Origin: Paramacrobiotus metropolitanus
Lineage: Eukaryota; Tardigrada; Eutardigrada; Parachela; Macrobiotidae
Direction: 5' to 3'
Length of the DNA: 64,000 nt
Assembly (NCBI RefSeq): GCF_019649055.1
Contig: NW_026570261.1
Span: 992,001 to 1,056,000 of the forward strand
The notes beneath the pieces are model-generated. The model saw only the letters and a program-made list of their open reading frames with translations, searched no databases and was not told the DNA's origin. This document shows positions 1-12,119 of the stretch, in pieces; the stretch's first letter is position 1; every line of letters begins with the position of its first letter. The translations under genes were made by a program, and so were the position numbers.

Positions 1-1805
1 GGTTTCATAACTGCGCAGTATGTTGTACCAGGGGAAAACACAACGCCGGAAGAGGACCGATGTACCGTTGACTCGAAACTAGTCGCCCTCGTTCATTAAC
101 TCATCTGCGCCTAGTTTAAAAGCTTTAATTTGAGAGCCCCCTCTCCAATAGCACCTCTTCTGCGGTATAAGCCTCCTTCCGGGCCCAGTTGAAAATGTAT
201 AAACCAAGGCCTTCTAATTCGGAAATTACGATAGGGTAACATCTGCCCTCCTGTAGCGGTGTCAAAGTAAGAGGGTCAGCGTACGTGATGTTAAATGGTT
301 CTGGTGATTTGTAACTGTTAAGTCTACCATTTAATTCTGTTAACGCACATCCTTTAAAATCCCCATACTGATAATGAAACTGTATCGTCAGCTTCTTATA
401 AATTTTACAACGATATTTGCGATAAATAGCTTTGCTACATTGGATTACGTGTTTGGCAACTCCAAAAACTGTTCAATATTACAGTTTTGGCGTCTGCTTA
501 AAGCGGAAACCTTTGGCCGGCAGCTACGTAACGAACTGACCAGAAAGTTTCAATAACCCTGGGATGGCTTTCAACGTGTATCTGGATGAGCGGCACCTTT
601 AAAATAGAGTAGAACGCGCTACTGGAACTTTCATGTTATGTATTATTAAATCACAACCACAATGGTGCTGCGTCTATATTGTATAAGTGCTAGGTCAGTG
701 CATAATTACTCGTACTAAACTAATAAATGGATTTGCGTTGCACTTTTAAACTAAAAGTCCTTTTAAAATTAAGTCCCTTTAAAATTTCTTAAATCATAGA
801 AACGACTAATTTACGACTAATCAGAGAAACGATATTATTACTACTAGTAATTACAATAATTTATGTAAGTACTACTCTGTACAGACTACAGCGGTTGCAG
901 TGAAGAATGGATCGGCTCATTGGGGAAAGCTACGTCACAGGGCGGACAAATAATATGCTGTCAATTGGAATTTGTTGACGTTATCGCAAAAAAAATGCAA
1001 CAGCTACTGGAAGAAAAGTGCTTATAGTTATTCCGTATATAATGAATCCTAATACCGGCATTTTAATTATGGATTCCATTGGAAAGCCCGAAGGAATAAT
1101 ATTTATACCTTGTCTAAACTCTTTCCCAAATCCATGCAAGTAAGTTGACTGGAACACCGATTTGGAACTTCCATCCCCCTGATGGAAAATTAATCACATC
1201 TCTGACACTCCATTTTGCTTGAACAAGCAGTGATTAATTAGCCCACTATTTAGTGGTTTTACGAACAACGTCTTATAACGCGGGGCCGTATGAGCGCCAC
1301 GCGCATCCTCGACAGCGAAACTGCGGGGAACCCGGATGAGGCTTTATTGCCGAATCTAATGCGCACCGTGGCGCAACAACACCAGACTAACGAGGAAGGA
1401 TTCTGCAGCCAGTGCAACTGTGCTGCAGATCCGTCAAAACAGCGCAGAAATGTGCGGGGTGGAAATCCCCAGAAACAGCGAATAGCTACTCAGGAGGGCG
1501 GAGCGTCCCGCCCTTACAGTCTTCATCGCCAAAAACTGAAAATATTTTCCCGTTGGTTTGGTTTCATTATTATCCCGGCTTAAGTTTACTTTATCCCGGC
1601 TTTTCGTAAACTTTATTACTTAGAGTTCGTCGCGGTAAGAAGTGAAGTTGATCTTACTTCTCTTTATACTTTTGGTATGCCCTATCATTTCTGCTACATT
1701 AAAGTAGAGTAAGTAGAGTCGGAACCGTCGAAATAAACAGTACACCATCTGATTGAGTGGAATGGAATACACCTTTACGGGTCTTTCTGTCAATCATTCA
1801 CCAAC
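1..1805. other. Left-edge stretch without a confident gene
   Basis: Mostly AT-rich DNA with short open frames and no recognisable domain. An open frame at 1290-1583 (+, 97 codons) has no paralogue in the window and no domain I recognise. The last 80 bases before position 1806 resemble the sequence upstream of relic C (both contain CCGTCGAAATAA), so the 5' flank of family A was copied together with the gene. Confidence 0.5.
1004..1139 (+). CDS. Possible isolated exon, weakly Ulp1-peptidase-like
   Basis: A frame open from an acceptor-like AACAG at 1003 to a strong GTAAGT donor at 1140 encodes about 45 residues with a hydrophobic strand, an N-P-N-T-G turn and then ILIMDSIGKPEG. This is the spacing of beta strands around the core of C48 (Ulp1/SENP) peptidases, but the usual His-Trp of that family is not visible. 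No flanking exons were identified. It may be a relic or chance. Confidence 0.18.
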
Positions 1806-4140
1806 ATGCTGACCACCTTACGCTACTTTCGAGAATGGCACTCCGAGAAGTCCGTAGTTAACTTTGGAAACACGGTGCTGGTGCACCGCGACAACGGTCA
1901 ATGGTGGATGGGATATGTTCAGGATATTGACGGCGATCGGTTCTTCGTTGACTTCGACGCTACCACGATCAGTGCGCAGTGGATACATTGTAAAGAGCTG
2001 TGGCCGCATTATTTTGTCTATGATCTTACGCGACACAATCTGCTTGGAATTTCCGCGCATGTGGCGCTGCGGGACGAGGACGGTGGGCCTCTGGTCTTCC
2101 GACCCGCCACGATTTTAGAGGACTTGCACTGCATGTTCTGTGCTGTTCGGTTTAATGATTCACCTGACCGTCGCATCGTGCCGGTACGGCAGCTCACCGT
2201 ACAGCTACCGGCCGCGGACGGCGAGCCGAGCTTCTTCGGAAAGGCTAACGGATTCGTTTACCGGAAACACATTGTCGATTTGGGGCAGGCGCATGGGTTG
2301 CGAGACGTGAGGTTTTTACCCAGGCTCCTGGTTGATGCGTGTCAGTTAGCATGGGCTCCTGGTAACCGTGTGTGCAATGCCTGCTGTCCATTTCGTGTGA
2401 ACGGGTACGCAGGAACTTTGTTCCACTTTCGCTGCTGGGGAGAGCATATTCGAACAGGTGATCAGTATTGGTATTGTATTCGTGTGTTCGCGCGAGCGGC
2501 GGCTACCACGGTGACGTTTATTTGCGCCGAAGTGCAAGCGGACACCGCCGGGTACAGCATATTCTGGACCGCGGACTCCTTGAAGGCAGTGTGTCAGCGT
2601 TCCATTTCCGAACAAAGGTTTTACGAATTCACCCCAACAGTTGCTACTATGACTGCGGCAGGGCACTTCCAGCATGGTATGGGTGACAGCTGCACAAGCA
2701 TGGGAATTACGGCTGCTGAAGGAAGTATGGAAACTGTATGGAAAAAGCATGGAAATTGCTGTTGCCCTTTTCGCTAACACCGAAATGTTGATTACAGCAC
2801 CAGAAGAAATGCGAATCCAGGATCTGTCGGTTGCAGTCGTTGGCTTTGTTTTGTGGAATATGGATGTTTTTACTCAGTTACGGGCAGGCCAGTAAGTCAG
2901 GTGAAACTGTGGTACAAGCTACATACGTATATTAACTGTTCAAAACTGTTTTCCACGAACTGCCGCTTTACCGTCTGGTTTGATCTCATCAAAAAGACAA
3001 ACACTGAAGTACTGTACTCGCAACAACATAATCTCATGGGTAACGCCGTAACAGTCACAGAAGTAAAGAACTATCATTAACAACCTAATTTAATTTTCGC
3101 TTCAATGGTCATATGATTGTTTTACCATTAACAACTGCACACACTAATTGTCGCTTGTAGAGTGTGTGCGTTGTGGAGACTAGTGCTGCAAGAACCTGTT
3201 AGCAATCGTCACATGATTTTCATCGTCGGCCCGCCGATCATAACAGAAGAGGGTGAACACTTCGTAACTGCGGAATGTAGCGCAAATGAAGGATATAAAT
3301 TCTCAGCGATGCTGGAACGTGGCCTGTCGCAGCACACACGAGCAGTGGTGCTGGTGAATGATAGAACGTATCATGAACGCGAGAATTTGTGCCGTGTTGA
3401 CAATTTTGCATCCCGAATGCAGCGGATCTGTGATGTAACAGAAAATAAAAATCGTCGCTTGCCAGTGCTCATTATAAAAAAGGGCAGCAGAGACCGTTCA
3501 TGTGTGGGTATCCCCTTCTTCAGGTTGGGTGCAGTCGATCCAAATGGGAATTGTGCATCCCCGACGCTTGCATCAGCGCGTCGGTGGATGGCGGTGTGTG
3601 ACGAGCTGTGGCTGGTCAAATATACCGTCTCCGATGGGGCTGGTCGTATGTCTCTGTGGGAGTGGATGCGCGATACAGGAACGATATGGCCGCCAAGCCA
3701 GAGCGCTTTTGCGTTTGGTTTCGATAACGGGGAGCTGGATATTGTGGATCTCCCGTTGATGCGCTTTCCTTGCACTGAGACAGCCGCGGAACAGTGTCGA
3801 CGCTTTTTAGCAGCTGCCAACGACGCTTGTCCGGCGGTTACACAGCGGGTGTTGGAAAAGGTCACCGCGATGCATGCACGGTGGGTGCAGACATTGGCCT
3901 ATCCTGAACAGTGGATGGTGATTCGTGGCTTTCTCCGGATGTAAGTATGGCTAGTATACCTAATTCGGATACATGGTGCTGGTTTGTTTTGAATGCATGG
4001 GTTTCGTGTTGAACAGGTTCAACAGCATTCGCGCCAGTGACATCCCACAATCCTGGGATCAAGTGGATTTGCGGCAGCTGGACGTGTCACGACTGAACAA
4101 GTTGACCTTTGCCGCACTGGACGCTTATTACAGAGATTGA
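1806..4140 (+). CDS. Family A protein, three exons, about 590 aa; function unknown
   Basis: Exon model join(1806..2676, 3163..3940, 4017..4140). The junctions are phase 1 (CATG|GTATGG to TAGAG|TG) and phase 2 (CGGAT|GTAAGT to AACAG|GTTC), and both are shared with paralogous copies elsewhere in the window. I do not recognise the family. Residues about 19-66 (GNTVLVHRDNGQWWMGYV, then FFVDFDATTIS and QWIHCKELWP) look like a Tudor/Agenet-type barrel, which in other proteins binds methylated residues; that similarity is by eye only. The middle is Cys-rich (CNACCPF, FICAEVQ). The C-terminal half carries the best conserved blocks (FPCTETAAEQCRRFLAAANDACPAV and a MHARWVQTLAYP segment, given here in parts). 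No signal peptide or membrane span is evident. It is the only copy here with an unbroken frame, and it converges on K1 with 849 bp between stop codons. Confidence 0.72.
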
Positions 4141-4989
4141 AGCCGGCGCATCGTTGCGGTATATGCATATATTTCAGCGTGGTTTTCCCTCCTCGTTTTC
4201 TAAATTTTGATCGTTCTCGAGCCATTTCCCATAACGTTGATAGACGTTTTACCCATGATATACACTTTATCTTCAGAGATGCTCAAAATGTACATCACGC
4301 TCACCTGGATTTACTGCCAACTTTGGACTGGCGCGTCTGATTATTTTTTCTTACTGTAATTAATTATTTCTAATTTTTTTATGTTTCCTGTATGGTTTTT
4401 GTTTTCTGTAACTCAAGTTTGTTTTAGCATTTTTGTTAACCTGAGACATCAGTAGGAAGTCTCCACCAGGCTAAGTGATCTGGGGAACCTAAATGTGATG
4501 TCATTCAATTCAAAAAGTTCTTTGTAACAACACCCATCAAGCCGATTCAATGAAAAGCCGATTCATGTCATCATGTTGATTAATTTATTACAGAGCAACT
4601 TTTAGTGTTGTTGTTTTCAACCGCCGAAAAGAAGCAGATTGCAGAGCGCTTCGAAAACTTTCTACTCCGATTCTGCGGAACAATGAATGAAGTGGCAGTG
4701 TTTAATGAACTTTGCTATTGTGATAAACTGTTTTTGATCGGTAATTTAGCATTCTTATGAAAGAAAAAAGGAACTATGGTACATTTCAAAAACATTAGCC
4801 AATCCTAACAATTACGTCTGCCAAGACAAAAAAGTACATTAACAAAATGTAGGCTAAAAAATCAGGAAACCTGCACGCGTTCTCCTCCCAGACGACCGCG
4901 TAGACCCAGCGCGGACATATTCGCATATCCTACGAAAGAGCAGCAGGTACGCAATGCCTTCAACCGACGAGCCGCAGGTCGTGTGCGTC

Positions 4990-7900
4990 TCACTCGCGCT
5001 TCACTTTCATCACCACACAGCCAAAGGCGTATCGGGCCTGCGGCAAGCGGCATTCATGCAACGCCCAGCGGTCCGCGTCCTCGTCGTACACTTCGATGCT
5101 GTCATGGCTGTTCAGCTCTTCGTGATGGTGCCCACCCAGAACGTACAGCTTGCCGTTCACGCAAGCACATCCGGGGTTACTGCGCGGATGGACCAGATCC
5201 CCTACGGTTACAAAGCGCTATTGATACCATGTCTTCCATGCAAATATACAGCTTTACGCCTTGCACGGTGTTCTACAACTCAAACAGCCTTACCTTTCCT
5301 TATCCACCGATTTGTTGCGCGGTCGTACGCCTCCACACAGCGACCCCGACCTTGTCCAATTCCACCTACGAAATTTATCGTAAGAATACAACTGTGACAA
5401 TTGGCTATGCCCTGCTTACGATAGGTAACATCAGCCGTGGCGGAAGTAATACCCATGACTTCCTTTAGCTACAGTACGTTAAAGCTTCGTTGTACAGTGT
5501 TGGCTTTTTTTGAGCCGGTGACGTGTGTCTTAGTTTGACAGGGCCCTTGGTTTTCTCAGATACGAGCGGTGCCGGTATCCTATAAGGATTTCTCGTTTCT
5601 TTCAGTTCACATTATTTTCTAATATATTTCTTTTAGCCAGGTTTAAAATTCCACGCTAGACTGTCTTGCTGCCAGGAAATAGCCAAATAGGCCACCTTTT
5701 CTGAAGCGAATTAAATGAAACTGATCGGAATCAAATAGCAGTGCGCGGACTGCGCGCATGCATGAATGTGCACTCATGAAGTACATACAAACATGCATGG
5801 TTGCCGAAATGCGTCCGCGAAAACAGTAGCTTCAGCAGATGCAGAACCGTGTAGCGCTGCTGATGAGATTACTGTAGTTCTCCATAGAATTCTTATTAAG
5901 GGATTAGTGTAGTCCCGGGGCAAACCACTACAACCGTAAACGTTGTACCTTAATTTCTTTCGCATCAGCACTGCGACACTTTTACAAATTCAGGGTTACG
6001 CCAAACCCCATAAAACGGCGCGCGCGATCCACGAATGTGCCGGATTTTCGGCAAGGAAGGTGGATGCGGATGCGCTTTCATTGTACGTCATACACGCCAC
6101 ACTAATTACGCTCAACTGTACTCCGTACAAGCATTTAGCATAACTGAAACATGCGCAATATCGATCAAAGGCAGAAACTATCCATATAACTCATAAACAC
6201 GACCTTTACCCTTCATACCAACCTTAAGTACTGAAAGGCGCTAACTTTATTGTGGTAGACGTAGTGTAGTAGCCTTCATTTTATAGTGCAAAGCAGTTTA
6301 CGTTAAACACATGCTATTTGTACTTCTACGACAGAAATTACGGGACAAGCTTGCATATAAAACAGGTGGTGTGTCCCCAGTGCCAGATATGACAGCAAAG
6401 GGGAGCAAACGCACACACTTTATTGGAATAATGTGACAACAAAGTGATGAAATGCCCCAAAAACATACAGCGAACCAACACAAAAACCACAAAGTCTATG
6501 CGGCCAGGATAGCTGGTGCATAGTGTTGGGCCGGCCCGGCCCAGGGCCGCGGCCCGAACGGCCCGGGCCGACCTCGGCCCGGCCCTTTTGGGAGGGCCGC
6601 GCCGGGCCGCGGCCCTCGGCCCGGGCCGTTGCCCGCTGTAAACGTTAAATATGGAAAAAGACGCAGAAAAACAAAAAATTTCATTGGGATTTACTGAAAT
6701 TTCGTAGTTTTCGATGAGTTTTTCTTAATTTTCGTAGCATTAAACGTTTCTAGGCGAAAATCCGTCTATTTTTCCGTTGACATACCCGCTGTAGCGCTTG
6801 CATAATGACATCCTGGAATGAAATATTACTGTGCTGCAAGACGGCCCGGGCCGCGGCCCGGTGACATGTCGGGCCGCAGCCCGGATCGGCCCGCGGCCCG
6901 GGCCGTGCAAACGACGGCCCGGCCCTCTTGCTCGGGCCGGGCCGCGCCGGGCCGGGCCGGGCCGACCCAACACTACTGGTGCACTGCGTCGATGCTGGAG
7001 AGTGACTGACGAGGCGGCATCATGCTCTGTAACAGCTGTGCCGTACAGCGCTGTGTGAAAGCTCGTGCGCAAAAGGCTCCGCCCATCACGAGTGCAACAG
7101 CTGCCGATTGGCCAGCGCAGACAAAGTGCGCGCTGGGTAAGCGCGCAGTATAAGCGGCACGAGTGGCGTGGTCACCTGCATGCGGGCGACAGAGCAAGCC
7201 ACGAGAGGCGCCAGCCGCCACGAGTGTGCGGTCTCTGACACCAGGGAACCTTAATGCTTATTACGCTCACGTACCGACTACGTAAATTAATCCACTGGGA
7301 GCCAGACAAGCAACGCAGTAACTGCGGGCGGTCGGCATATTAGCCAGTCTGCTCCAGGAGTTTGTCGATGGATCATAACAGAAAGCCGCACGGCACCGGC
7401 GCGCGCCGTTTTCTCCTCCGAAGGCATACAGTCGGCCGTCACACGCTACCAACGCCAAGGAGGCACGGCGAACAGGCAGCGAGGCAACCGCGCTCCATGA
7501 ATCGTCATTCGGGTCGTATACTTCCACGGATGTCAGTGGATGCGCCGCCGCGCCGCGAACACCATAACCGCCCGCCACGTAAATGCGATCATTCAGTGTG
7601 GCATAACCTTCCGAATAGCGTGCTATCCCCAAGGGGGCCAGCCGGCGCCACTCGTTACAGAGGTCCGTGTAGCGGCTGTTGCGCTGTACTGTCCTGACGC
7701 CGCTAGCTACGAAGATTACCAGTGAACTGGAGTCACGCATAACGACGGCGCCACAGACCCCATTGCGCAGTTTATTCAGCCGCCACACTGCCGGTATCGA
7801 CGGGCTGAAGACGTCCACAGTAGCGGCCACGCAGGGCTGGTTATCCTGACCACGTCCACCCACACAGAGGATCACCTCCTCCGCACCTGTTACAATTCAG

Positions 7901-10900
7901 GCAACACTAAGCGATTTTTTAAAGGGAGCGGTGCTCGGTACTAGCTTTGGCTGCTCTCTAGATCTTATCTTGAGACTTGAGATTAGTGGGATTAGAAAAA
8001 TTAGAATAAAATAAAGCGTGCCTAAAATAAATGTAGGCCCGGTTCATAGAGCTAACTACGAGTAAATTCGCGCAAATCCACGAGAACTTTTGCTGTCGCG
8101 CACTCAAAAACACTTTTTTGCATTGGGTCAAGATACTTTGTAGCTCTAAGCAGGGCGCCATCCACTGGAAACGGAGAAACGGCCGAAAAATGCACCGATG
8201 GGGGAATCGAACCCCGGCTACGTCGTTAGATCCACGTAGGCAGTACCACTGCACCACGGCGCAGTACGTTGAAATCCCTTGAAAGACTTTATCGCTGTAC
8301 ATGAGCCGCTTCTCTCCTCACATAGCCAAAAGTATGTACACGTAGGCGTGAAATCCGATTGCGCGCGTGACATCCGGTTGGAAAGTCATGAAAGAATCAA
8401 AATTCCAAAAAGTATACATGCATTCAAGTGTGCCAAAGTGTCATTATAAACCGATTTTCTTCAAATTTTGCATGTAAGGTAAATGCATATACACATGAAG
8501 ATCATTCTTACACGGATCTTTCAAATTTTCAAATGAGCTTTAAAATTTGAAGAACGTGCTAGAACAGTGAATCAGTGTAAGAGTAACAGGTCTGGTAAGA
8601 ACGATCTTCATGGTTATGTGGGTTTACATGCAAAATTTGAGGACGATCGAGACTTTTTGGCACACCTGAATGCATTTAAATTTTTGAAATTTTGATTCAC
8701 CCATAACTTTTCAACCGGATGTCGCGCGCGCAAACGGATTTCACCCCCATCCACAGTACGAGGAGGGAACAAGCATCTTCGGTAGCGCGTTCGAATAGTC
8801 AAGACACTTTGAACACTCGTGTGGCTGCAAATCTGGCTTAACAGTCAACCGCGGAAGGCTGGCAATCCACGTTTAACTTGGCCACCGTCAATCAAGGCAC
8901 CCATCCACGGTTGACGGTGAGGTTCACGCAGATGGGCATCATTCCACGGGTGGCTGTTAAGTGAATCATGCTGTCGCACCACTTGACGCGCAGTGTTCAA
9001 AGTGTCTCGACTATTCGAACGCGCTACCGAAGATGCTTGTTCCCACCTCGTATACAAATATTCTGGCTACAAAAATATAATGAAACAATGCAGAAAAGTG
9101 TTTGGGAGTGCGCGACAGCGAAAGTTTCCGAGGATGTACATGAATTTGGTGCTACTCTGTATGTGGCGGGCCTAAATCCTATAAATGTAAGCAGCGGCAT
9201 GATGTCCAAACACAACGGAGTCGCACCGCATGTACTTAGGCAACCTTATATGCGGTAATCCCCGCTCCTATTTCTATGCTCAAAGTTATCCGTCTTGGAG
9301 ACAAATATAATACCCGAAATTGTTGTAGACTACTAAAAGTTGTATTCTGACTATCACTACCTACAAGTGTATCACATGATATCCTTACTGTAGGACTGTC
9401 GTGGGATGATGTTTTCCGTCTCTCCGCCAGTTAATTCCCCGACCGATTCAGGCGGGCCCTGCGGCAACGCCATCGACGCGCTGGTCAGGGCCAAAGCGTA
9501 GTCTTGCTGGCACTGGACACTCAGAAAGGACACACGGACAGCCCCCAGTAGCATGTGCAAATGCGGCAGTCTGCCGGGCCGGTCGAATTCCAGCCAGCGC
9601 ATCACCGCCTGGAACATTTGATCCTCGCTTGGCACGTCCAGTTCATCAGATGTCACCACGTTAACCAGCTGCAATGAACTCAGTTTAACCACATGCCTGA
9701 GTAGAAACGCCCAACTACACTATAGAATTTTCACAAGGAACGCTCAAACGCTGGAATTTGGCCTGAACATTTGTTTTTGTACATACTGCTCAACCAACCG
9801 AGCCGCATCGGGCCACTGTGTAGTGTTTCTGTGACGCACAACATCACAGATTGTACCTGTTGCGCGTCCATTTGCAGAAAGTCTTCACCTTCCACAAATT
9901 CCAGGAAGTGCCGACGGATGAAGCTCAGGGCTGTCTCGACCACATTAGGGTTGTGGTAGTTAGTGGCCAGAGCGTGGACCGTCAGGCAGTTGGAGAGATG
10001 CAGGTGCTTCTCCACGTAGTCCCAACACATGCGGGCCACGGGCGTTATTTGCAAGAACTGCGCCGCAATCAAGATACGCTCCACATTGTCACCGTTGAGG
10101 CTGATGTCCAGCGTGTAGGCAAACCCCACCAACCTGGACAGTGGACCAAGAATGAGCACAGAACTGCGTAATTGTGACCGGAGACCAAAACCATGGAGTT
10201 ATGCAAAATAGTCCTACGATTTCTGAGAAGGAGCGCAGCTCCTGTTACTCGTAAAATGTGGATATCGAAGCAAGTATTACTATAATTGTACTGATATCAG
10301 CTCGAATGGCTCATTTAGCGCTTCAAAGGAGCTAACGACTGTTCAGGTTGGAAAAGGATGCAAGGCCACCCACAACCCAGTCAGCTATGATTACAAATTA
10401 CGATTACCAGAATCGAAGGACACCAGAAAAGTGTAAGCAAGATGGCAAGCCCAATTTAATTAGATCCTCGCATACAAAAAATCCAAAAGCAATAATAATA
10501 TTATTAATTATTACTTGTATATCAACCTTATGTCATCAGGCTGAATAGGCTGACTTTATTCAAAAATGAAAACATTTACAACGAATTTGAAAATATAAAA
10601 CAAATTTTTTAAAATTTAATTTCCACTATCGTCTGTTTTGAAGCAGTAAGAAATCAAGTGAAATGTAAACAGACGAATGAATAAGTTTCAAATGTACACT
10701 TGATGAAGAGTAAAATATTACTGTAGTTTTAAAACCGAAAAAAACTATGAAGATCTGCGAAAAATTCAACCCCCCGCCCTTCATCTGGCCGCCCCACCCG
10801 GCATCCTTCAATCGCATGCATGCCTGCCGTTACTAGTGCTCCTTACTCCTTCAATGTTTGGCTGTCGATGTTGTGCAGCTGATAGACTTGCTGGGTGGAT

Positions 10901-11130
10901 TCCTTCCAGTCCTGCGTGAAGGCCGCCCGAAAGTAGGCGCTGTGCACGGTGAGCACATTGCGATGACAGGGAATGCCGACGGAAGATTCTCCAGTGCCCT
11001 TCAAGACAACGTCACAGAAGGTCCCCGTCTCCTGCAGCTCACGCATTCCGCACAGAAATTCCTCAGTAAGAGCGGTCCGAGAAATATAAACATCAAGCTC
11101 TGGACTGAGTGATCGGCGTCGCTTCGGCAT
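4990..11130 (-). CDS. BTB-BACK-Kelch (KLHL-type) protein K1, six exons, 578 aa
   Basis: Exons in transcription order: 11130..10847, 10133..9857, 9668..9389, 7886..7275, 5365..5294, 5201..4990. All junctions are GT-AG and the frame stays open. The N-terminus is basic (MPKRRRS). The BTB fold spans about residues 23-130 (TFCDVVLKG, CHRNVLTVHSAYFRAAF), then BACK about 135-235 (TVHALATNYHN, FQAVMRWLEFD), then six kelch blades from about 281 with repeated GG pairs (ILCVGGRG, IYVAGGYG, LYAFGGENG, LYVLGGHH). Splicing of exons 4 and 5 restores the IYVVGG motif. Length and domain order match KLHL family members, which are substrate adaptors of Cullin-3 ubiquitin ligases. The CUL3 role is from the family; the substrate is unknown. 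Introns are 188-1908 bp and hold a GC-rich fold-back, nested MITEs and a SINE. K2 and K3 are paralogues with the same exon plan. Confidence 0.88.
6505..6990. repeat. GC-rich fold-back element in K1 intron 4
   Basis: Two GC-rich arms, about 6510-6645 and 6840-6985, are built from GGCCCG/GGGCCG words and point toward each other. The left end (GCATAGTGTTGGGCCGGCCC) matches the reverse complement of the right end (…GGGCCGACCCAACACTACTGGTGC, shortened). The 190-bp centre is AT-rich and unremarkable. It has no coding capacity and is non-autonomous or a foldback. It lies between the fifth and fourth exons of K1. Confidence 0.6.
8151..8324 (-). mobile_element. tRNA-derived SINE, copy 1
   Basis: The 71-nt tRNA-like core (8192-8262, minus) has an A-box-like TGGTGCAGTGG, a B box GGTTCGATTCC and a near-complete acceptor stem (GCGCCG with CGGTGC). 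The anticodon stem CTACG/CGTAG encloses 12 nt, not 7. The same 173-bp unit, including about 60 bp on each side of the core, recurs at 20862-21034 in an unrelated position. That argues for a dispersed SINE and against a functional tRNA gene. Confidence 0.6.
8757..9052. mobile_element. Short MITE with about 65-bp terminal inverted repeats
   Basis: The left end (TACGAGGAGGGAACAAGCAT, continuing to about 8820) is nearly an exact reverse complement of the right end (about 8990-9052). The ends are TA-CGAGG and CCTCG-TA, which fits a TA target duplication as made by Tc1/mariner-type transposases. The 170-bp interior is non-coding. It sits inside the larger fold-back element. Confidence 0.62.
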
Positions 11131-12119
11131 TCTTCAAGAAGCTGAAACATCAGGAGATCCTGAAGAAACTAAACTATCGGCCAAAATGTGAACGGGTAGT
11201 AAAACTGCGAGTTCGTGATCAAACAAGCTGGGCAGGACATGCCCCCACTCCAAAGTGACACAGTCCACACTGCAACCATACGATCACTTTGAGTTTTCAA
11301 AATTAATGATGACGTGCTCACTTATTGCAATACATGTGAATACAGAGACACACCATTTTCGTGTTTAATTAAGTACAGTATATGAAGGCATTTTGAAAAC
11401 TGAAAAGGCCACCAAACGTTCTGAAATCTGAAGCAGGCATTTAGTTAATGAGTATGTAACCCACATTTCAGAAAAGTCCGGTTGGAGAACAATGCATTAT
11501 GGATCAGAACCTTCAATCCAGTAAATAATACAGATATAGTAGAGCATGGCAACTGGCACGCGACCCCGAAGAGGCGAAAATGGATCTGACAATGAGTGCA
11601 CAGCTGCTCAGTTCAAACAAAGCCAAGCCAAGAAACGACCATATTTCTTGGTCCTTTTCAAATGCTTCCCGCGACCACTCTCCACAGTCCACACTTATAA
11701 GAGTCGAATTTTGTATAGACAATCCGGTCTGCGTTAGCAGTATGTCATTTTCAACGTAAAGGACATTAAATTCTGCATTGTATGAGTATAATTCACATGT
11801 ACTGCTGCTGTTGTCTGTACGTACGGTAAACACCAACGAAGGAATCACCATAAAGTAGAAAACAGGCATAAACTACTTTCGCCCACGTTAAAATATTGCT
11901 CGCACTACGGCCATTTAACCGTATCACATTTGAGTCATGGGCACATTTTCTGTTCACGCAATCTGCTGTAGGAAACGTTCCGCATATGGTCCAGTCCATA
12001 TTTTATTGTAAAGCGGCCCCGCTAAAGAAACAATTGCAAAATGCAGGTCACTTCGAAAAGCGGCGGAAACACGTTGTTCCAAAATGGTTGCCCGACAACT
12101 TCGAATGAACTGTCATCTA
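11131..12119. other. Intergenic stretch between K1 and the serpin
   Basis: The K1 5' flank up to about 11525 is alignable with the K2 5' flank (20400-20690); shared words include AACCCACATTT and AAAGTCCGGTTGGA. An open frame at 11513-11869 (-, 118 codons) starts with a hydrophobic stretch and contains N-glycosylation-like sites. It has no recognised domain and no paralogue here, so I do not call it a gene. Confidence 0.45.

Larger units (their letters stand above)
8036..9180. mobile_element. Fold-back MITE, copy 1, carrying nested insertions
   Basis: The outer arms 8036-8135 and 9077-9178 are inverted copies at roughly 75% identity; both contain GAGTGCGCGACAGC when read in the same sense. 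A second pair of inner arms, 8348-8530 and 8570-8748, is also inverted (GTGAAATCCG…ACATCCGGTT, and TTCAAATTTTGCATGTAA). The interior order matches the related copy at 25.6-26.2 kb. A tRNA-derived SINE (8151-8324) and a second MITE (8757-9052) appear to have inserted later. No transposase is present. It lies in the K1 intron between exons 3 and 4. Confidence 0.6.

Noticed and set aside
1290-1583. 97-codon ORF on the plus strand
   Set aside because: No recognisable domain, no paralogue in the window and no splice context; kept only as a remark in the left-edge entry.
8192-8262. Functional tRNA gene
   Set aside because: The anticodon loop is 12 nt and the same flanks recur with a second copy elsewhere, which fits a SINE better.
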